NCBI GenBank assembly: GCA_964508975.1
Contig: CAZDVQ010000065.1
Coordinates: forward strand, 1-24,260
Length of the DNA: 24,260 nucleotides
Origin: CAZDVQ01 sp964508975
Lineage (GTDB): Bacteria > Bacteroidota > Bacteroidia > Chitinophagales > Saprospiraceae
Reading direction: 5' to 3'
Shown: positions 1 to 7,428 of the stretch, one piece after another
How positions within the stretch are numbered: position 1 is the first letter of the stretch
Layout of the letters: the number at the start of each line of letters is the position of its first letter
Program-made: the position numbers and the translations under genes
The notes under the pieces: model-generated
Database searches by the model: none
What the model was told of the DNA's origin: nothing
The model's input: the letters and a program-made list of their open reading frames with translations, nothing else

Positions 1-55
1 AATACTTAATACTTAATACTTAATACTTAATACTTAATACTTAATACTTAATACT
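1..55. repeat. Heptanucleotide tandem repeat (AATACTT)n
   Basis: A perfect 7-bp tandem repeat, unit AATACTT, present in 7.9 copies and starting at the first base of the window, so it may continue to the left. It ends about 60 bp before the start of the NADH dehydrogenase gene. The same TAATACTTAA core appears in the loop of the inverted repeat near 3020, so this may be the right end of another intergenic repeat element of the kind seen at 2825-3077. A change in copy number would alter spacing upstream of the next gene, but I see no clear promoter next to it. Confidence 0.9.
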
Positions 56-115
56 GCCAATCATGTATTACCGACATATGCCGATAGTTGATTTGGAGGG
101 CTAAATCATTTTTCG

Positions 116-1366
116 ATGAAACAACGCGTAGTTATAGTAGGTGCAGGTTTTGCAGGTGTAAAACTAGCCCAACGCTTAGACAAACAGCATTTTGATATTT
201 TGCTGATTGATCGCCAAAACCACCATCAATTCCAGCCGCTGTTTTACCAAGTGGCTACTGCGGTAATTGAACCTTCATCCATATCCTTCCCGTTAAGGAA
301 TATGTTCAAGCACCAGAAAAATATTCAAATCAGGCTTGCCGAAGTACTTGAAGTTCAGCCGGATACAAAACAAGTGATTACAAATATCGGGCATTTTGAG
401 TATGACATACTGGTACTTTCCATGGGTTGTCAAACCAATTTTTTCGGTAATCCAGACCTAGAGCAAGATGCTTTCCAGCTCAAGACGACAAACAACGCAC
501 TACATATCAGAAATCATGTTTTGCAGACATTTGAAGCCATCATAAACTCCAATGGTAACGAAATCGAACCACTGCTCAATATAGTCATCGTAGGTGCGGG
601 TCCCACGGGCGTTGAATTAGCCGGTGCTTTTTCAGAGATAAAAAACTATATCCTGCCGAAGGATTACCCCAACTTTGATTTTTCGAAACTTCAGGTAACC
701 TTGATTGAGGGATCGGAATACCCCTTGAACAACATGAGTGACCGTGCCAAAAAGAAAGCCAAGCAATACTTGGAAGCGATGGGCGTTAAGCTGCTCACCA
801 AGACGATGGTCACCGCGTACAAAAATAACGAGATTACCCTAAACAACAATCAAGTTATTAAAACCCAAACCTTGATTTGGACGGCCGGGGTTATAGGCAA
901 TAAAATCCAAGGGCTATCAGAGGCGCACTACACGCCAAGTAACAGAATTGAAGTGAACAGACAAAACTTGGTGCTTGGATACCAAGATATTTACGCGTTG
1001 GGCGATGTGGCGCTCATGCAAACAGAGAAATACCCCAAAGGGCATCCACAGGTGGCCAACGTGGCCATTAACCAAGCCTTGCTCCTGACAAAAAACCTGA
1101 AACGCTCCGTATTGGGTAAGCCGCTGTTGGACTATGAGTACAAAGACCTTGGCTCGATGGCCACCATCGGGAGGAATAAAGCGGTGGTTGACCTTCCCTC
1201 TATTAAATTTTCGGGTTATTTTGCTTGGCTAGTTTGGATGTTTTTGCATTTAATGCTTATCCTGACTGTAAAAAACAAGCTATTTATCTTTATTAACTGG
1301 GTTTGGGCCTACTTCACCAAGGATACTAGTTTAAGGCTTATCATGAAACCGAATAAGCGGTATTGA
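116..1366 (+). CDS. ndh: Type II NADH:quinone oxidoreductase (NDH-2)
   Basis: A 416-aa flavoprotein of the FAD/NAD-dependent disulfide-reductase fold. The family oxidises NADH and passes electrons to the membrane quinone pool without pumping protons. Seen in the sequence: an N-terminal FAD-binding GAGFAG motif (residues 9-14), a second Rossmann motif GAGPTGVELAG (residues 160-170) for NADH, a TWTAGV segment near residue 257, and the second FAD contact YALGDVA around residues 293-299. The C-terminus (about 368-402) is very hydrophobic and aromatic, matching the membrane-anchoring tail of NDH-2 proteins. Length is normal for the family. The ATG at 116 sits directly before the GxGxxG strand, so the start is well supported. 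It stands alone: 177 bp separate it from the next gene. A sulfide:quinone reductase is a related alternative, but the motifs and tail fit NDH-2 better. Confidence 0.9.
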   Translation: MKQRVVIVGAGFAGVKLAQRLDKQHFDILLIDRQNHHQFQPLFYQVATAVIEPSSISFPLRNMFKHQKNIQIRLAEVLEVQPDTKQVITNIGHFEYDILVLSMGCQTNFFGNPDLEQDAFQLKTTNNALHIRNHVLQTFEAIINSNGNEIEPLLNIVIVGAGPTGVELAGAFSEIKNYILPKDYPNFDFSKLQVTLIEGSEYPLNNMSDRAKKKAKQYLEAMGVKLLTKTMVTAYKNNEITLNNNQVIKTQTLIWTAGVIGNKIQGLSEAHYTPSNRIEVNRQNLVLGYQDIYALGDVALMQTEKYPKGHPQVANVAINQALLLTKNLKRSVLGKPLLDYEYKDLGSMATIGRNKAVVDLPSIKFSGYFAWLVWMFLHLMLILTVKNKLFIFINWVWAYFTKDTSLRLIMKPNKRY

Positions 1367-1402
1367 GCTATACCCTACTGAAGAAAATCTATATCTCGTA
1401 TC

Positions 1403-1410
1403 TAACTTTG
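1403..1410 (+). promoter_or_regulatory. Putative Bacteroidota -7 box (TAACTTTG) for the carbonic anhydrase unit
   Basis: TAACTTTG matches the Bacteroidota -7 consensus TAnnTTTG exactly. It lies in the 177-bp gap before the carbonic anhydrase gene, about 134 bp before the preferred ATG at 1544. I do not see a good TTTG -33 element at the usual 19-21 bp spacing, so this rests on the -7 box alone. If real, it supports translation starting downstream of it, and transcription would cover both the carbonic anhydrase and the next gene. Confidence 0.4.
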
Positions 1411-1543
1411 CGGTACCTTTCATTGTATAAACTACTGCTTTTTGAGCCAAGGTGGACTTGAAGTTTTCATCCCTTTCACTATCTTTATCGGTATACCACA
1501 TTGGTATGGCTTACCCGATCGGTTTTATCCAAAAACAACCTAC

Positions 1544-2182
1544 ATGAATTTAGCTACCATTTTTAAAAACAACGAGACTTGGATTGCTGAAAAACTGGCC
1601 TCTAATCCCGATTACTTCAAGCAACTCTCCCAAGGACAAAGCCCCGAGTTCCTCTATATTGGCTGCTCCGACAGCCGTGTAACCGCAGAAGACCTCATGG
1701 GCCTATCGCCAGGTGAGGTATTCATCCACCGCAACATCGCCAACCAGGTGGTGCCTACCGACAACAACATCAACGCAGTTATCCAGTATGCTGTGGAACA
1801 CCTTAAAGTCAAACACATCATCGTGTGTGGGCATTACGAGTGTGGCGGCGTCAAGGCTGCCCTGAACCCTAGCGATATGGGCCAACTGAACAGTTGGTTA
1901 GAAACCCTCCGCGATGTTCGACGCTTTCACCAAGCAGAACTGGATGCTATCCAAGATGAACATGCCCGTTTCGATAGGCTCGTTGAGCTAAATGTAAGGG
2001 AACAATGCATGAATATCATCAAAACAGACCATGTTCAAAAGTCATGGTACAAAACGGGGTTCCCCAGGATTTACGGTTGGGTTTTCGATGTCAGAACGGG
2101 TAAACTCATCGACCTAGGCCTAAATATGGAGCAAGAATTTGCGTCCATCCGACATATTTACGATTTAAAACCAAGCATTTAA
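1544..2182 (+). CDS. can: Beta-class carbonic anhydrase
   Basis: A 212-aa zinc enzyme that interconverts CO2 and bicarbonate in the cytoplasm, supplying bicarbonate to carboxylases and helping pH balance. The beta-class signature is complete: CSDSR gives the zinc ligand Cys41 and the Asp43/Arg45 catalytic dyad, and CGHYECGG gives zinc ligands His97 and Cys100. Length matches the roughly 210-220 aa of Can-type enzymes. The frame stays open upstream to a TTG at 1442, but the 34 extra residues are not typical of the family, whereas the segment from ATG 1544 (MNLATIFKNNETW) looks like a normal N-terminus. The next gene begins 11 bp after the stop, so the two are probably one transcript. The symbol can is by family analogy. 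Confidence 0.92.
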   Translation: MNLATIFKNNETWIAEKLASNPDYFKQLSQGQSPEFLYIGCSDSRVTAEDLMGLSPGEVFIHRNIANQVVPTDNNINAVIQYAVEHLKVKHIIVCGHYECGGVKAALNPSDMGQLNSWLETLRDVRRFHQAELDAIQDEHARFDRLVELNVREQCMNIIKTDHVQKSWYKTGFPRIYGWVFDVRTGKLIDLGLNMEQEFASIRHIYDLKPSI

Positions 2183-2193
2183 ACTACATACAC

Positions 2194-2808
2194 ATGAACA
2201 TAGCCATCATCGGATCCGGGAATGTAGGTGGTGCCCTAGCACAACAATGGATCAAAGCGGGTCACCATGTACGCATCGGTGCAAAATTCCCACTCAGCGA
2301 TAAAAACACTCAACTGGCACAACGCATTGGTGCAGAGTGCTTTAGCACTATCCCAGATGCAGTGGCGCAAGCCGATATCGTCCTCATCGCTACGCCGCCA
2401 ACGGCTATTTTCGACATCTTGGCGCAAACTGGCTCCCTCGACAACAAGCTCCTTATCGATGCAACCAACGCCGTAAGGGCCAAGCCTGAACCTTTCGAAA
2501 CCGTTTACCATGCCCTAGCGGCCCAAACCAAGGCCAAGGTGGTTAAATGTTTCAACAGCACCGGCTTCGAGAACATGTTGAACCCAGAATACAATGGTGT
2601 CAAAATCGATATGTTCATGGCTGGCGATGACCCCGATGCCAAACAAACCGTGCAGCAACTAGCGCTCGACGCCGGGTTTGCTACATGCTGGGATTTTGGC
2701 AAGGCCGACAAGGTGCAACTCCTCGAGCAATTTGCCTTGGCTTGGATCAACTTGGCCATCATGCAGGGGCACGGCCGCGACATCGCGATTAAATTGATTC
2801 GCCGGTAA
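2194..2808 (+). CDS. NADP-binding Rossmann oxidoreductase (F420-dependent NADP reductase-like)
   Basis: A 204-aa cytoplasmic protein with an N-terminal dinucleotide-binding motif GSGNVGG (residues 7-13), following a short beta strand (MNIAII). The following pattern (strand, an acidic or basic region after the second strand, then ADIVLIATPP near residues 64-73) matches the NADP oxidoreductase, coenzyme F420-dependent family, close to NADPH-dependent F420 reductases and the N-terminal domains of 6-phosphogluconate-dehydrogenase-like enzymes. The conserved stretch KCFNST...N near residue 117 is typical of this family. In bacteria that lack F420, such proteins often have no known substrate, so I do not assign one. 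It starts 11 bp after the carbonic anhydrase stop, which suggests co-expression. A GC-rich repeat element begins 17 bp after its stop. Confidence 0.8.
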   Translation: MNIAIIGSGNVGGALAQQWIKAGHHVRIGAKFPLSDKNTQLAQRIGAECFSTIPDAVAQADIVLIATPPTAIFDILAQTGSLDNKLLIDATNAVRAKPEPFETVYHALAAQTKAKVVKCFNSTGFENMLNPEYNGVKIDMFMAGDDPDAKQTVQQLALDAGFATCWDFGKADKVQLLEQFALAWINLAIMQGHGRDIAIKLIRR

Positions 2809-2824
2809 TATTTTTGCATGATTT

Positions 2825-2968
2825 GGGCGCCTGCCCGCACGCTAGGCGTGCGGGCACCAGGCTGTGCGCGGCTGCGCGAGCTTGTCCCTTGCACTACGTG
2901 CTGCGGGAGCGCCTACGGCGCCCGCTACCATCCTTGGCGCATGCATGGCAGCTGCGCTGCCGTTGAGG
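2825..2968. repeat. GC-rich intergenic repeat, block 1, copy 1
   Basis: A GC-rich, palindrome-rich block directly after the oxidoreductase stop. It shares a 39-nt identical stretch (2852-2890) with 10887-10925 and a 25-nt identical stretch (2916-2940) with 10938-10962, so it is one of two copies in this window. Its first hairpin has a perfect 9-bp stem (2834-2842 with 2846-2854, loop TAG). A second short palindrome (GGCAG..CTGCC) lies near 2947-2961. It encodes no plausible protein. Its position just after a gene could let it act as a transcript 3'-end structure, but there is no T-tract, so it is not a standard terminator. Confidence 0.85.
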
Positions 2969-2979
2969 GCTTAGGTTAC

Positions 2980-3053
2980 AGGTATTAGGGGTTAGGTATT
3001 AGTTTATAGGGATTGGTTAATACTTAACCCCTAATACCTAACCCCTAATACCT
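2980..3053. repeat. 23-bp perfect inverted repeat with nested palindrome
   Basis: Arms at 2980-3002 and 3031-3053 are perfect reverse complements (23 bp) around a 28-nt loop. The arms are themselves built from short direct repeats of the TAGGTATT / AATACCTA type. Inside the loop is a second palindrome, GGTTAATACTTAACC (3015-3029). The structure directly follows the GC-rich block and belongs to the AT-rich minisatellite part of the same element. The rest of the gap (3054-3154) holds further degenerate CTAATACCTAA copies and then AT-rich sequence in which I see no clear promoter. Confidence 0.85.
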
Positions 3054-3154
3054 AAACACTAATAGCTAATACCTAAAAAAAATCCTAGCACTTATTAATT
3101 ATTGTATATCTTACACTATCTAACCCGTGTTGGGTGAAGTGTAAAAACAACAAT

Positions 3155-3955
3155 ATGTACAAAACATTGACCCTTACATCGTTATTGCTGGGGACTTCAT
3201 GCTTGATTCAAGCCCAAAACATTCCGATTGATTTTGAAACAGGCGGCAACGGCGCCAACTGGACATGGACCGTTTTTGAAAACGCCGGGAATACCCTGCT
3301 GGAAATAGTACCCAACCCCGATGTAGCAGGTATCAACACCTCGGCCACGGTGGCCAAGTTCACGGCATTGCAAGCCGGTGCCAACTGGGCCGGTTGCGAA
3401 ACCGCACACGGTTCAGGTATTGGCAGTTTCACCATTAACGCAAACAACAGCCAAATTAAAATAATGGTTTGGAAAAGCCGCATCAGCGATGTAGGCATCA
3501 AGTTGGTACGAGCCGATAACTGGTCGTTGGGCGAAATCAAGGTGGCCAACACCAAGGTAAACGAATGGGAGCAGTTGACCTTCAACTTCTCGGCACACAT
3601 TGGTAATACCTATGACCAAATCGTAATTTTCCCGGATTTTGGCGCACGGCCAACAGATCAGATTATCTATTTTGATAACGTGTACGGCCCAACAGCTACA
3701 ACCACAGGCTTGACCCTTGCAGCAGATGAAGTGCTGCGTATTAGCCCAAATCCAGCGCTTGATCGTTTGAACCTAGAGGCGGCCACGACAGTAGACCAGC
3801 TCAACATATATAATATGTATGGCCAGTTGGTTTTAAGCCAATGGAACGTAGCGGCTCCAAATCAATTAGACATAGCTCATCTAGCACCAGGCGTTTACGC
3901 GCTACAAGCAGTAGTAGATGGCCAAATGGTACAACACAAATTTGTAAAACAGTAA
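3155..3955 (+). CDS. T9SS-secreted protein with a galactose-binding-like N-terminal region and type A sorting domain
   Basis: A 266-aa exported protein of unknown function. Residues 1-21 form a Sec signal peptide ending in QAQ. Residues about 22-185 have the look of a jelly-roll or carbohydrate-binding-module fold (IPIDFETGG start; WEQLTFNFS and IIYFDNV strands near the end), as found beside Bacteroidota glycoside hydrolases, but no catalytic domain is present. Residues 193-266 are a T9SS type A C-terminal sorting domain: ISPNPALDRLNL, then LNIYNMYGQLV, then LAPGVYALQA and a basic end. The family is exported by Sec, carried across the outer membrane by T9SS, and has its tail removed on the way. 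The frame is open to a GTG at 3134, but the ATG at 3155 gives a normal signal peptide. A stand-alone gene flanked by repeat elements on both sides. Confidence 0.8.
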   Translation: MYKTLTLTSLLLGTSCLIQAQNIPIDFETGGNGANWTWTVFENAGNTLLEIVPNPDVAGINTSATVAKFTALQAGANWAGCETAHGSGIGSFTINANNSQIKIMVWKSRISDVGIKLVRADNWSLGEIKVANTKVNEWEQLTFNFSAHIGNTYDQIVIFPDFGARPTDQIIYFDNVYGPTATTTGLTLAADEVLRISPNPALDRLNLEAATTVDQLNIYNMYGQLVLSQWNVAAPNQLDIAHLAPGVYALQAVVDGQMVQHKFVKQ

Positions 3956-3960
3956 ATTTA

Positions 3961-4013
3961 AGATGTGAGTTGTAAGTTGTAAGATGTGAGTTGTGAGTTG
4001 TGAGTTGTAAGAG
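3961..4013. repeat. Degenerate GATGTGAGTTGTAA minisatellite
   Basis: Short tandem copies of GAGTTGTAAG / GATGTGAGTTG directly after the stop of the secreted-protein gene. The same kind of G/T-rich minisatellite (GATGTGGGGATGTGAGATGTG) precedes the hairpin block at the second locus (11012-11033), so this is likely the left part of the composite intergenic element and not independent sequence. Confidence 0.75.
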
Positions 4014-4021
4014 TTATCCTG

Positions 4022-4316
4022 TGACATAGAATTTACAAGTCATTAATAATTAACCATTTACAATTAACCATTTACAATTAACCATTTACAATTAACCATT
4101 TACAATTAACCATTCTGGAACGGTGGCTTTGCCACCGTTCCAGCGCTAGCGATGTGGAGCGGTGGCCCGCAGGGCCAGACCGAGCCGCCGATGTAAAACG
4201 TTTATGCAAATGTCTACAGCCTTGAAATAAGGCGGCGAAGGGCCGAGCGTATAGCGAGCCGCGCAACGTAGCGGCCCGGAACGTAGTGGAGGGAAGCGCC
4301 CAAAAAATAAAAATCA
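4022..4316. repeat. Intergenic repeat, block 2, copy 1 (AT leader, hairpin, GC-rich tail)
   Basis: Begins TGACATAG, followed by an AT-rich leader that contains 4.8 perfect tandem copies of the 14-mer AATTAACCATTTAC (4048-4114). Next is a perfect hairpin with an 11-bp stem (GGAACGGTGGC, 4117-4127, with 4131-4141, loop TTT). A GC-rich tail follows and ends in CGCCCAAAAAATAAAAAT. The same order of parts occurs at 11035-11226 with only one AATTAACCATT unit. The remaining stretch up to the next gene (4317-4470) is unique AT-rich sequence holding a candidate promoter. A reverse-strand open frame through this block is an accident of the repeat. Confidence 0.85.
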
Positions 4317-4431
4317 AAAGCACTGATCGAAAGATTAACCAAATTTTAATTAGCCTGAGGCCGGAGACAATTAGTTTCGTGATAAGTTTACAGTGGGTAT
4401 TGATATGCCCTTAAAACTTTGATAAAAAAAC

Positions 4432-4439
4432 TATCTTTG
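4432..4439 (+). promoter_or_regulatory. Putative -7 box (TATCTTTG) for the response regulator/kinase pair
   Basis: TATCTTTG matches the Bacteroidota TAnnTTTG -7 consensus exactly and lies 31 bp before the ATG of the response regulator, a normal leader length. A TTTG-like -33 element at the usual spacing is not apparent (the nearest TTTG is too close, at 4418-4421). Called on the -7 box and position only. Confidence 0.45.
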
Positions 4440-4470
4440 ACCTAAGAAAGCGCCTAAAAATGAGAGCAAC

Positions 4471-5259
4471 ATGCGCCAAGCCTTAAAGATTTTGATTGTT
4501 GAAGATGAACGTATTGTGGCTGAAGACCTGAGTGACATGCTCCTAGCGGCTGGCTACAGCGTGGCGGGCATCGCATCGAATGCAGCCAAAGCCATGGAAT
4601 TGTTCAACTCGACCAAGCCAGATATTGCCTTGATGGACATACAACTACAAGGCGATTTGGACGGCGTTGATGTGGCAGGGCAGTTTAACAGCACACGCCG
4701 TATACCTATTATATACCTTACAGCACAAGGCGACCAAAAATCGGTGGCCCGTGCTAAAGCCACACACCCCTCGGCTTTTTTATTAAAGCCATTTGAAGAG
4801 CGAGGTTTGCTCATAGCCTTGGATATTGCCATCAGCAACTTTGTGAACCAACAGGCAGCCCCCCACCCTATTGCCGAACAGGCAGCCACGGTTATACAGG
4901 TAACCGAGGCTAAGGAACGCTTAAACGCAGAGGCTATTCTAAGCCATAACGATACCTTGTTTGTGAAACAAAACTACAAGTTCGTGAAGTTCTCCAAGTC
5001 AGACTTGTACTATATCGAGGCCGATGGGAGCTATTCATACCTCCATACCAGCATTGGGAAGTTAGCCTTGCGGATATCGCTTTCGCAGATATTAGAAAAA
5101 CTAGCAGACAAACATTTTACCCGGGTACACCGTTCGTTCGCCGTGAATATCAACGCGATAGAATCGTTCTCGGAGAGTGAAATCGTGGTCAACCAAAAGC
5201 AAATACCCATAGGATCTGCCTATAAAGATGAGTTTTTGCGCAGTTTCAAAGTATTGTAG
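4471..5259 (+). CDS. LytTR-family response regulator
   Basis: A 262-aa two-component response regulator. Residues 4-125 are a receiver domain with the acidic pair Glu11/Asp12, phosphoacceptor Asp56 (ALMDIQL), Thr84 in IYLTA and Lys106 in LLKPF. A linker of about 35 residues leads to a C-terminal LytTR DNA-binding domain (about 160-262), with YIEADGSYSYLHT and the conserved FTRVHRSFAVNI segment. Proteins of this class bind short direct repeats near target promoters when phosphorylated. The gene starts at the ATG at 4471; a nearer-upstream ATG at 4460 is out of frame. It is followed after 33 bp by a sensor histidine kinase, its likely partner. The target genes cannot be read from sequence. Confidence 0.93.
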   Translation: MRQALKILIVEDERIVAEDLSDMLLAAGYSVAGIASNAAKAMELFNSTKPDIALMDIQLQGDLDGVDVAGQFNSTRRIPIIYLTAQGDQKSVARAKATHPSAFLLKPFEERGLLIALDIAISNFVNQQAAPHPIAEQAATVIQVTEAKERLNAEAILSHNDTLFVKQNYKFVKFSKSDLYYIEADGSYSYLHTSIGKLALRISLSQILEKLADKHFTRVHRSFAVNINAIESFSESEIVVNQKQIPIGSAYKDEFLRSFKVL

Positions 5260-5292
5260 TCTTTTTTACTGAACCCATAAGAGCCCTTTAGC

Positions 5293-7260
5293 ATGAGCAG
5301 TATTGTGCAAAATTACCGCCCAGTATTTATTTATTTGTGTTTAACCTTGTGGAGTAGCTTCAGCTACGCACAAACTGATGAACATCGGTTGTTTGACGAG
5401 GCGATCCAACGGGCTGCAAACAATATCAACAACGAAAAAATCACTGTTGCCGCCCGACAAATTGATACCTTGACCCGCTATGTGCAAACGCATAGCAACC
5501 TTGACCAGAGCAGGAAAGCCTATTACGAGACCATACGGGGCAACTACCATTATCACTTTAATGAGTTTGACAAAGCCTTGAGCCATTACACCGAGGGCAT
5601 CCGGCTTGCCGAGCAAGTGCAGGAAGAAGGCAGGATAGCCCTATTGAACCTTAATGTAGGGAGCATATTGATGGAGCTGCAACAATTCGAGGCAGCAGAG
5701 GAAAAATTTTTAGCTTCCATCGCGATACATCGTAAGCTGAACAATTATATTCCCTTATCGAATGCATTGATGGGCCTGGCGGGAATATACTTCAACGACC
5801 CTTCGCGTAGAGATCGTATTTTGCCCACGCTGGCAGAAGCATTGGTCTATGCCAAAAAAGGCGAAAGCGATGATCAGGCGATGTTTATTTTGACCAACAA
5901 GATACAAACGCACTTCATGATGGGCGAGCCCGATGCAGCTCAAGACGACATTAAAGACCTGGAGCAAGTGGCCAACAAGCTAAACAGTAAACGAGGTAAA
6001 GCCAACGTACTGTTTTATAAAGGTTACGTGGCCAAAACCCAAGGCAAATTTGCGGAGGCCAATGCGTATTATAAGGAGAGCCTAGTGTATTTTAAAGAAA
6101 CTAATAACCTGTACCGGCAAGTAGATGTACTCAATGCGATTGCAGAAAACGCCAAAGAACTCAATGATTACCAAACGGCATACGAATCGGCCTTAGCCGT
6201 GGCGGCGCTCAACAGCAACTTGTTTAAAGATAGTCAGCAAAAGACCATCAACGAGTTAAACATTAAATTCGAGACCGAGCAAAAAGAAAAAAAGCTGTTG
6301 CAGCAGCAATCGGCTTTAACCGAAGCAGATTTAAAACTGCAAAAGTCAGCCTTCGAGATTTTAAAACAGCAAGCTGCCTTGGGTGCGTTTAAGTTAAAAG
6401 AGCAAGAATCGGCCTACAGGATTTTGCAGGACGGTATTTTAATCCAGGAAAAAGAACGCAAATTAGAGCAAGCCGGCGCCGCTGAAAAACAGGCGAAGCT
6501 GCAAGCCGAAAGGGATAATGCCGTAATTTCAGAGCAGGATGAGCTCATAAGATCGGCTCGCCAGCGCCAACGCTTATTGGTATTTGGATTTAGTATATTT
6601 GCATTATTATCAGGCTTGCTCATCTGGCAGTTTTTAGCCGCCCGCAAGGCTAATATAGCCTTGGCCAAGAGTAATGCCCATGTAGAACTCATGTTGAAAG
6701 AGTTGCACCACCGGGTGAAGAACAACCTGCAAATGGTATCTAGTTTATTCCGATTGCAAGCCCGTAGGATACAAGATACGAACACGGCTTCTGTGTTACG
6801 CGAAGGCCAAGCACGGGTAGAGGCCATGTCGATATTGCACCAACAGCTTTACCAGAACGAGGGCGTGACCAACATTAACCTGCAGGTTTACCTGGAGACA
6901 TTAACCGAGAAATTATCCTTCGCCTACGGCTTTGCAGATAAAGCCCTTAACGTAAACATACAGGTTAACCCAAAGGAAATAGACGTAGATAGCGCCTTGC
7001 CTATTGGCCTTATCGTGAACGAGTTGTTGACAAACTCCTTTAAGTATGCATTTGCTGAAACAGAAAAGCCGAGTATCAATATCGATATCAGCCCAAGGGC
7101 CTTGCATTACTCGGATAATGGCAAAGGATTACCGGAGAATTTCCAGCCCAACCAGGTGGAGTCATTCGGCACACGGTTGATTACATCCTTCTCACAGCAG
7201 CTCAACAGCAAGTTTGAGTTCTGGAACCAAGACGGTTTAAATTTCAGGCTGACTTGGTAG
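5293..7260 (+). CDS. TPR-containing membrane sensor histidine kinase (HisKA_2 type)
   Basis: A 655-aa sensor kinase. Residues 1-26 are a Sec signal peptide (…FSYAQ). Residues about 30-310 form a helical TPR-like domain that should lie in the periplasm. A long, Gln/Lys/Glu-rich coiled coil (about 316-425) leads to a single transmembrane helix at about 428-450. The cytoplasmic part has a HisKA_2 dimerisation/phosphoacceptor motif ELHHRVKNNLQ with the acceptor at His472 or His473, then an HATPase domain: N box NELLTN (576-581), SDNGKG (607-612) and a SFGTRLI segment. No HAMP or PAS domain is visible. This architecture is common in Bacteroidota and often sits beside a LytTR regulator, as here (33-bp gap). 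It most likely phosphorylates that regulator. The ligand is unknown; TPRs suggest protein or peptide contact. Confidence 0.9.
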   Translation: MSSIVQNYRPVFIYLCLTLWSSFSYAQTDEHRLFDEAIQRAANNINNEKITVAARQIDTLTRYVQTHSNLDQSRKAYYETIRGNYHYHFNEFDKALSHYTEGIRLAEQVQEEGRIALLNLNVGSILMELQQFEAAEEKFLASIAIHRKLNNYIPLSNALMGLAGIYFNDPSRRDRILPTLAEALVYAKKGESDDQAMFILTNKIQTHFMMGEPDAAQDDIKDLEQVANKLNSKRGKANVLFYKGYVAKTQGKFAEANAYYKESLVYFKETNNLYRQVDVLNAIAENAKELNDYQTAYESALAVAALNSNLFKDSQQKTINELNIKFETEQKEKKLLQQQSALTEADLKLQKSAFEILKQQAALGAFKLKEQESAYRILQDGILIQEKERKLEQAGAAEKQAKLQAERDNAVISEQDELIRSARQRQRLLVFGFSIFALLSGLLIWQFLAARKANIALAKSNAHVELMLKELHHRVKNNLQMVSSLFRLQARRIQDTNTASVLREGQARVEAMSILHQQLYQNEGVTNINLQVYLETLTEKLSFAYGFADKALNVNIQVNPKEIDVDSALPIGLIVNELLTNSFKYAFAETEKPSINIDISPRALHYSDNGKGLPENFQPNQVESFGTRLITSFSQQLNSKFEFWNQDGLNFRLTW

Positions 7261-7371
7261 TGTGATGGAATCTGTATTGTAGCATTAAAAAGCCAACTAC
7301 AAAACATGCCTGTTCAGCTACAAAAAAACCAAGTTCATATACTTTTAAAACTTAAGCTACTGTAAAGATTG

Positions 7372-7379
7372 AATCTTTG
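7372..7379 (+). promoter_or_regulatory. Possible -7 box (AATCTTTG) for the beta-helix surface protein
   Basis: AATCTTTG matches the TAnnTTTG consensus at every fixed position except the first, 49 bp before the ATG at 7429. No convincing -33 box is seen at normal spacing. The 168-bp gap after the kinase has no clear terminator, so read-through from the kinase gene is also possible. Confidence 0.3.
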
Positions 7380-7428
7380 TGTCACTCGAAAAAATCAGTC
7401 ATTTTTTTAATCTAAACCATCTTGAGTT

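Noticed and set aside
1442..1543. N-terminal extension of the carbonic anhydrase from a TTG codon
   Set aside because: The 34 extra residues are atypical for beta carbonic anhydrases, and the ATG at 1544 gives the normal family length.
2505..2894. Reverse-strand open frame of 129 codons
   Set aside because: It overlaps the well-supported oxidoreductase gene and the GC-rich repeat; its translation has no recognisable domain.
3134..3154. GTG start seven codons upstream of the small secreted protein
   Set aside because: The ATG at 3155 gives a cleaner signal peptide; the upstream codons add a polar lysine/asparagine stretch.
4117..4141. Intrinsic terminator for the small secreted-protein gene
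   Set aside because: The stem is strong, but it is followed by GC-rich sequence, not a T-tract, and it belongs to a repeat family found elsewhere.
4078..4323. Reverse-strand open frame of 81 codons
   Set aside because: It lies wholly inside the block 2 repeat element, and its content comes from the hairpin and 14-mer repeats.
2809..4470. Insertion sequence or transposon
   Set aside because: No transposase gene, no clear target duplication and no terminal inverted repeats around a coding unit; only non-coding repeat blocks are visible.
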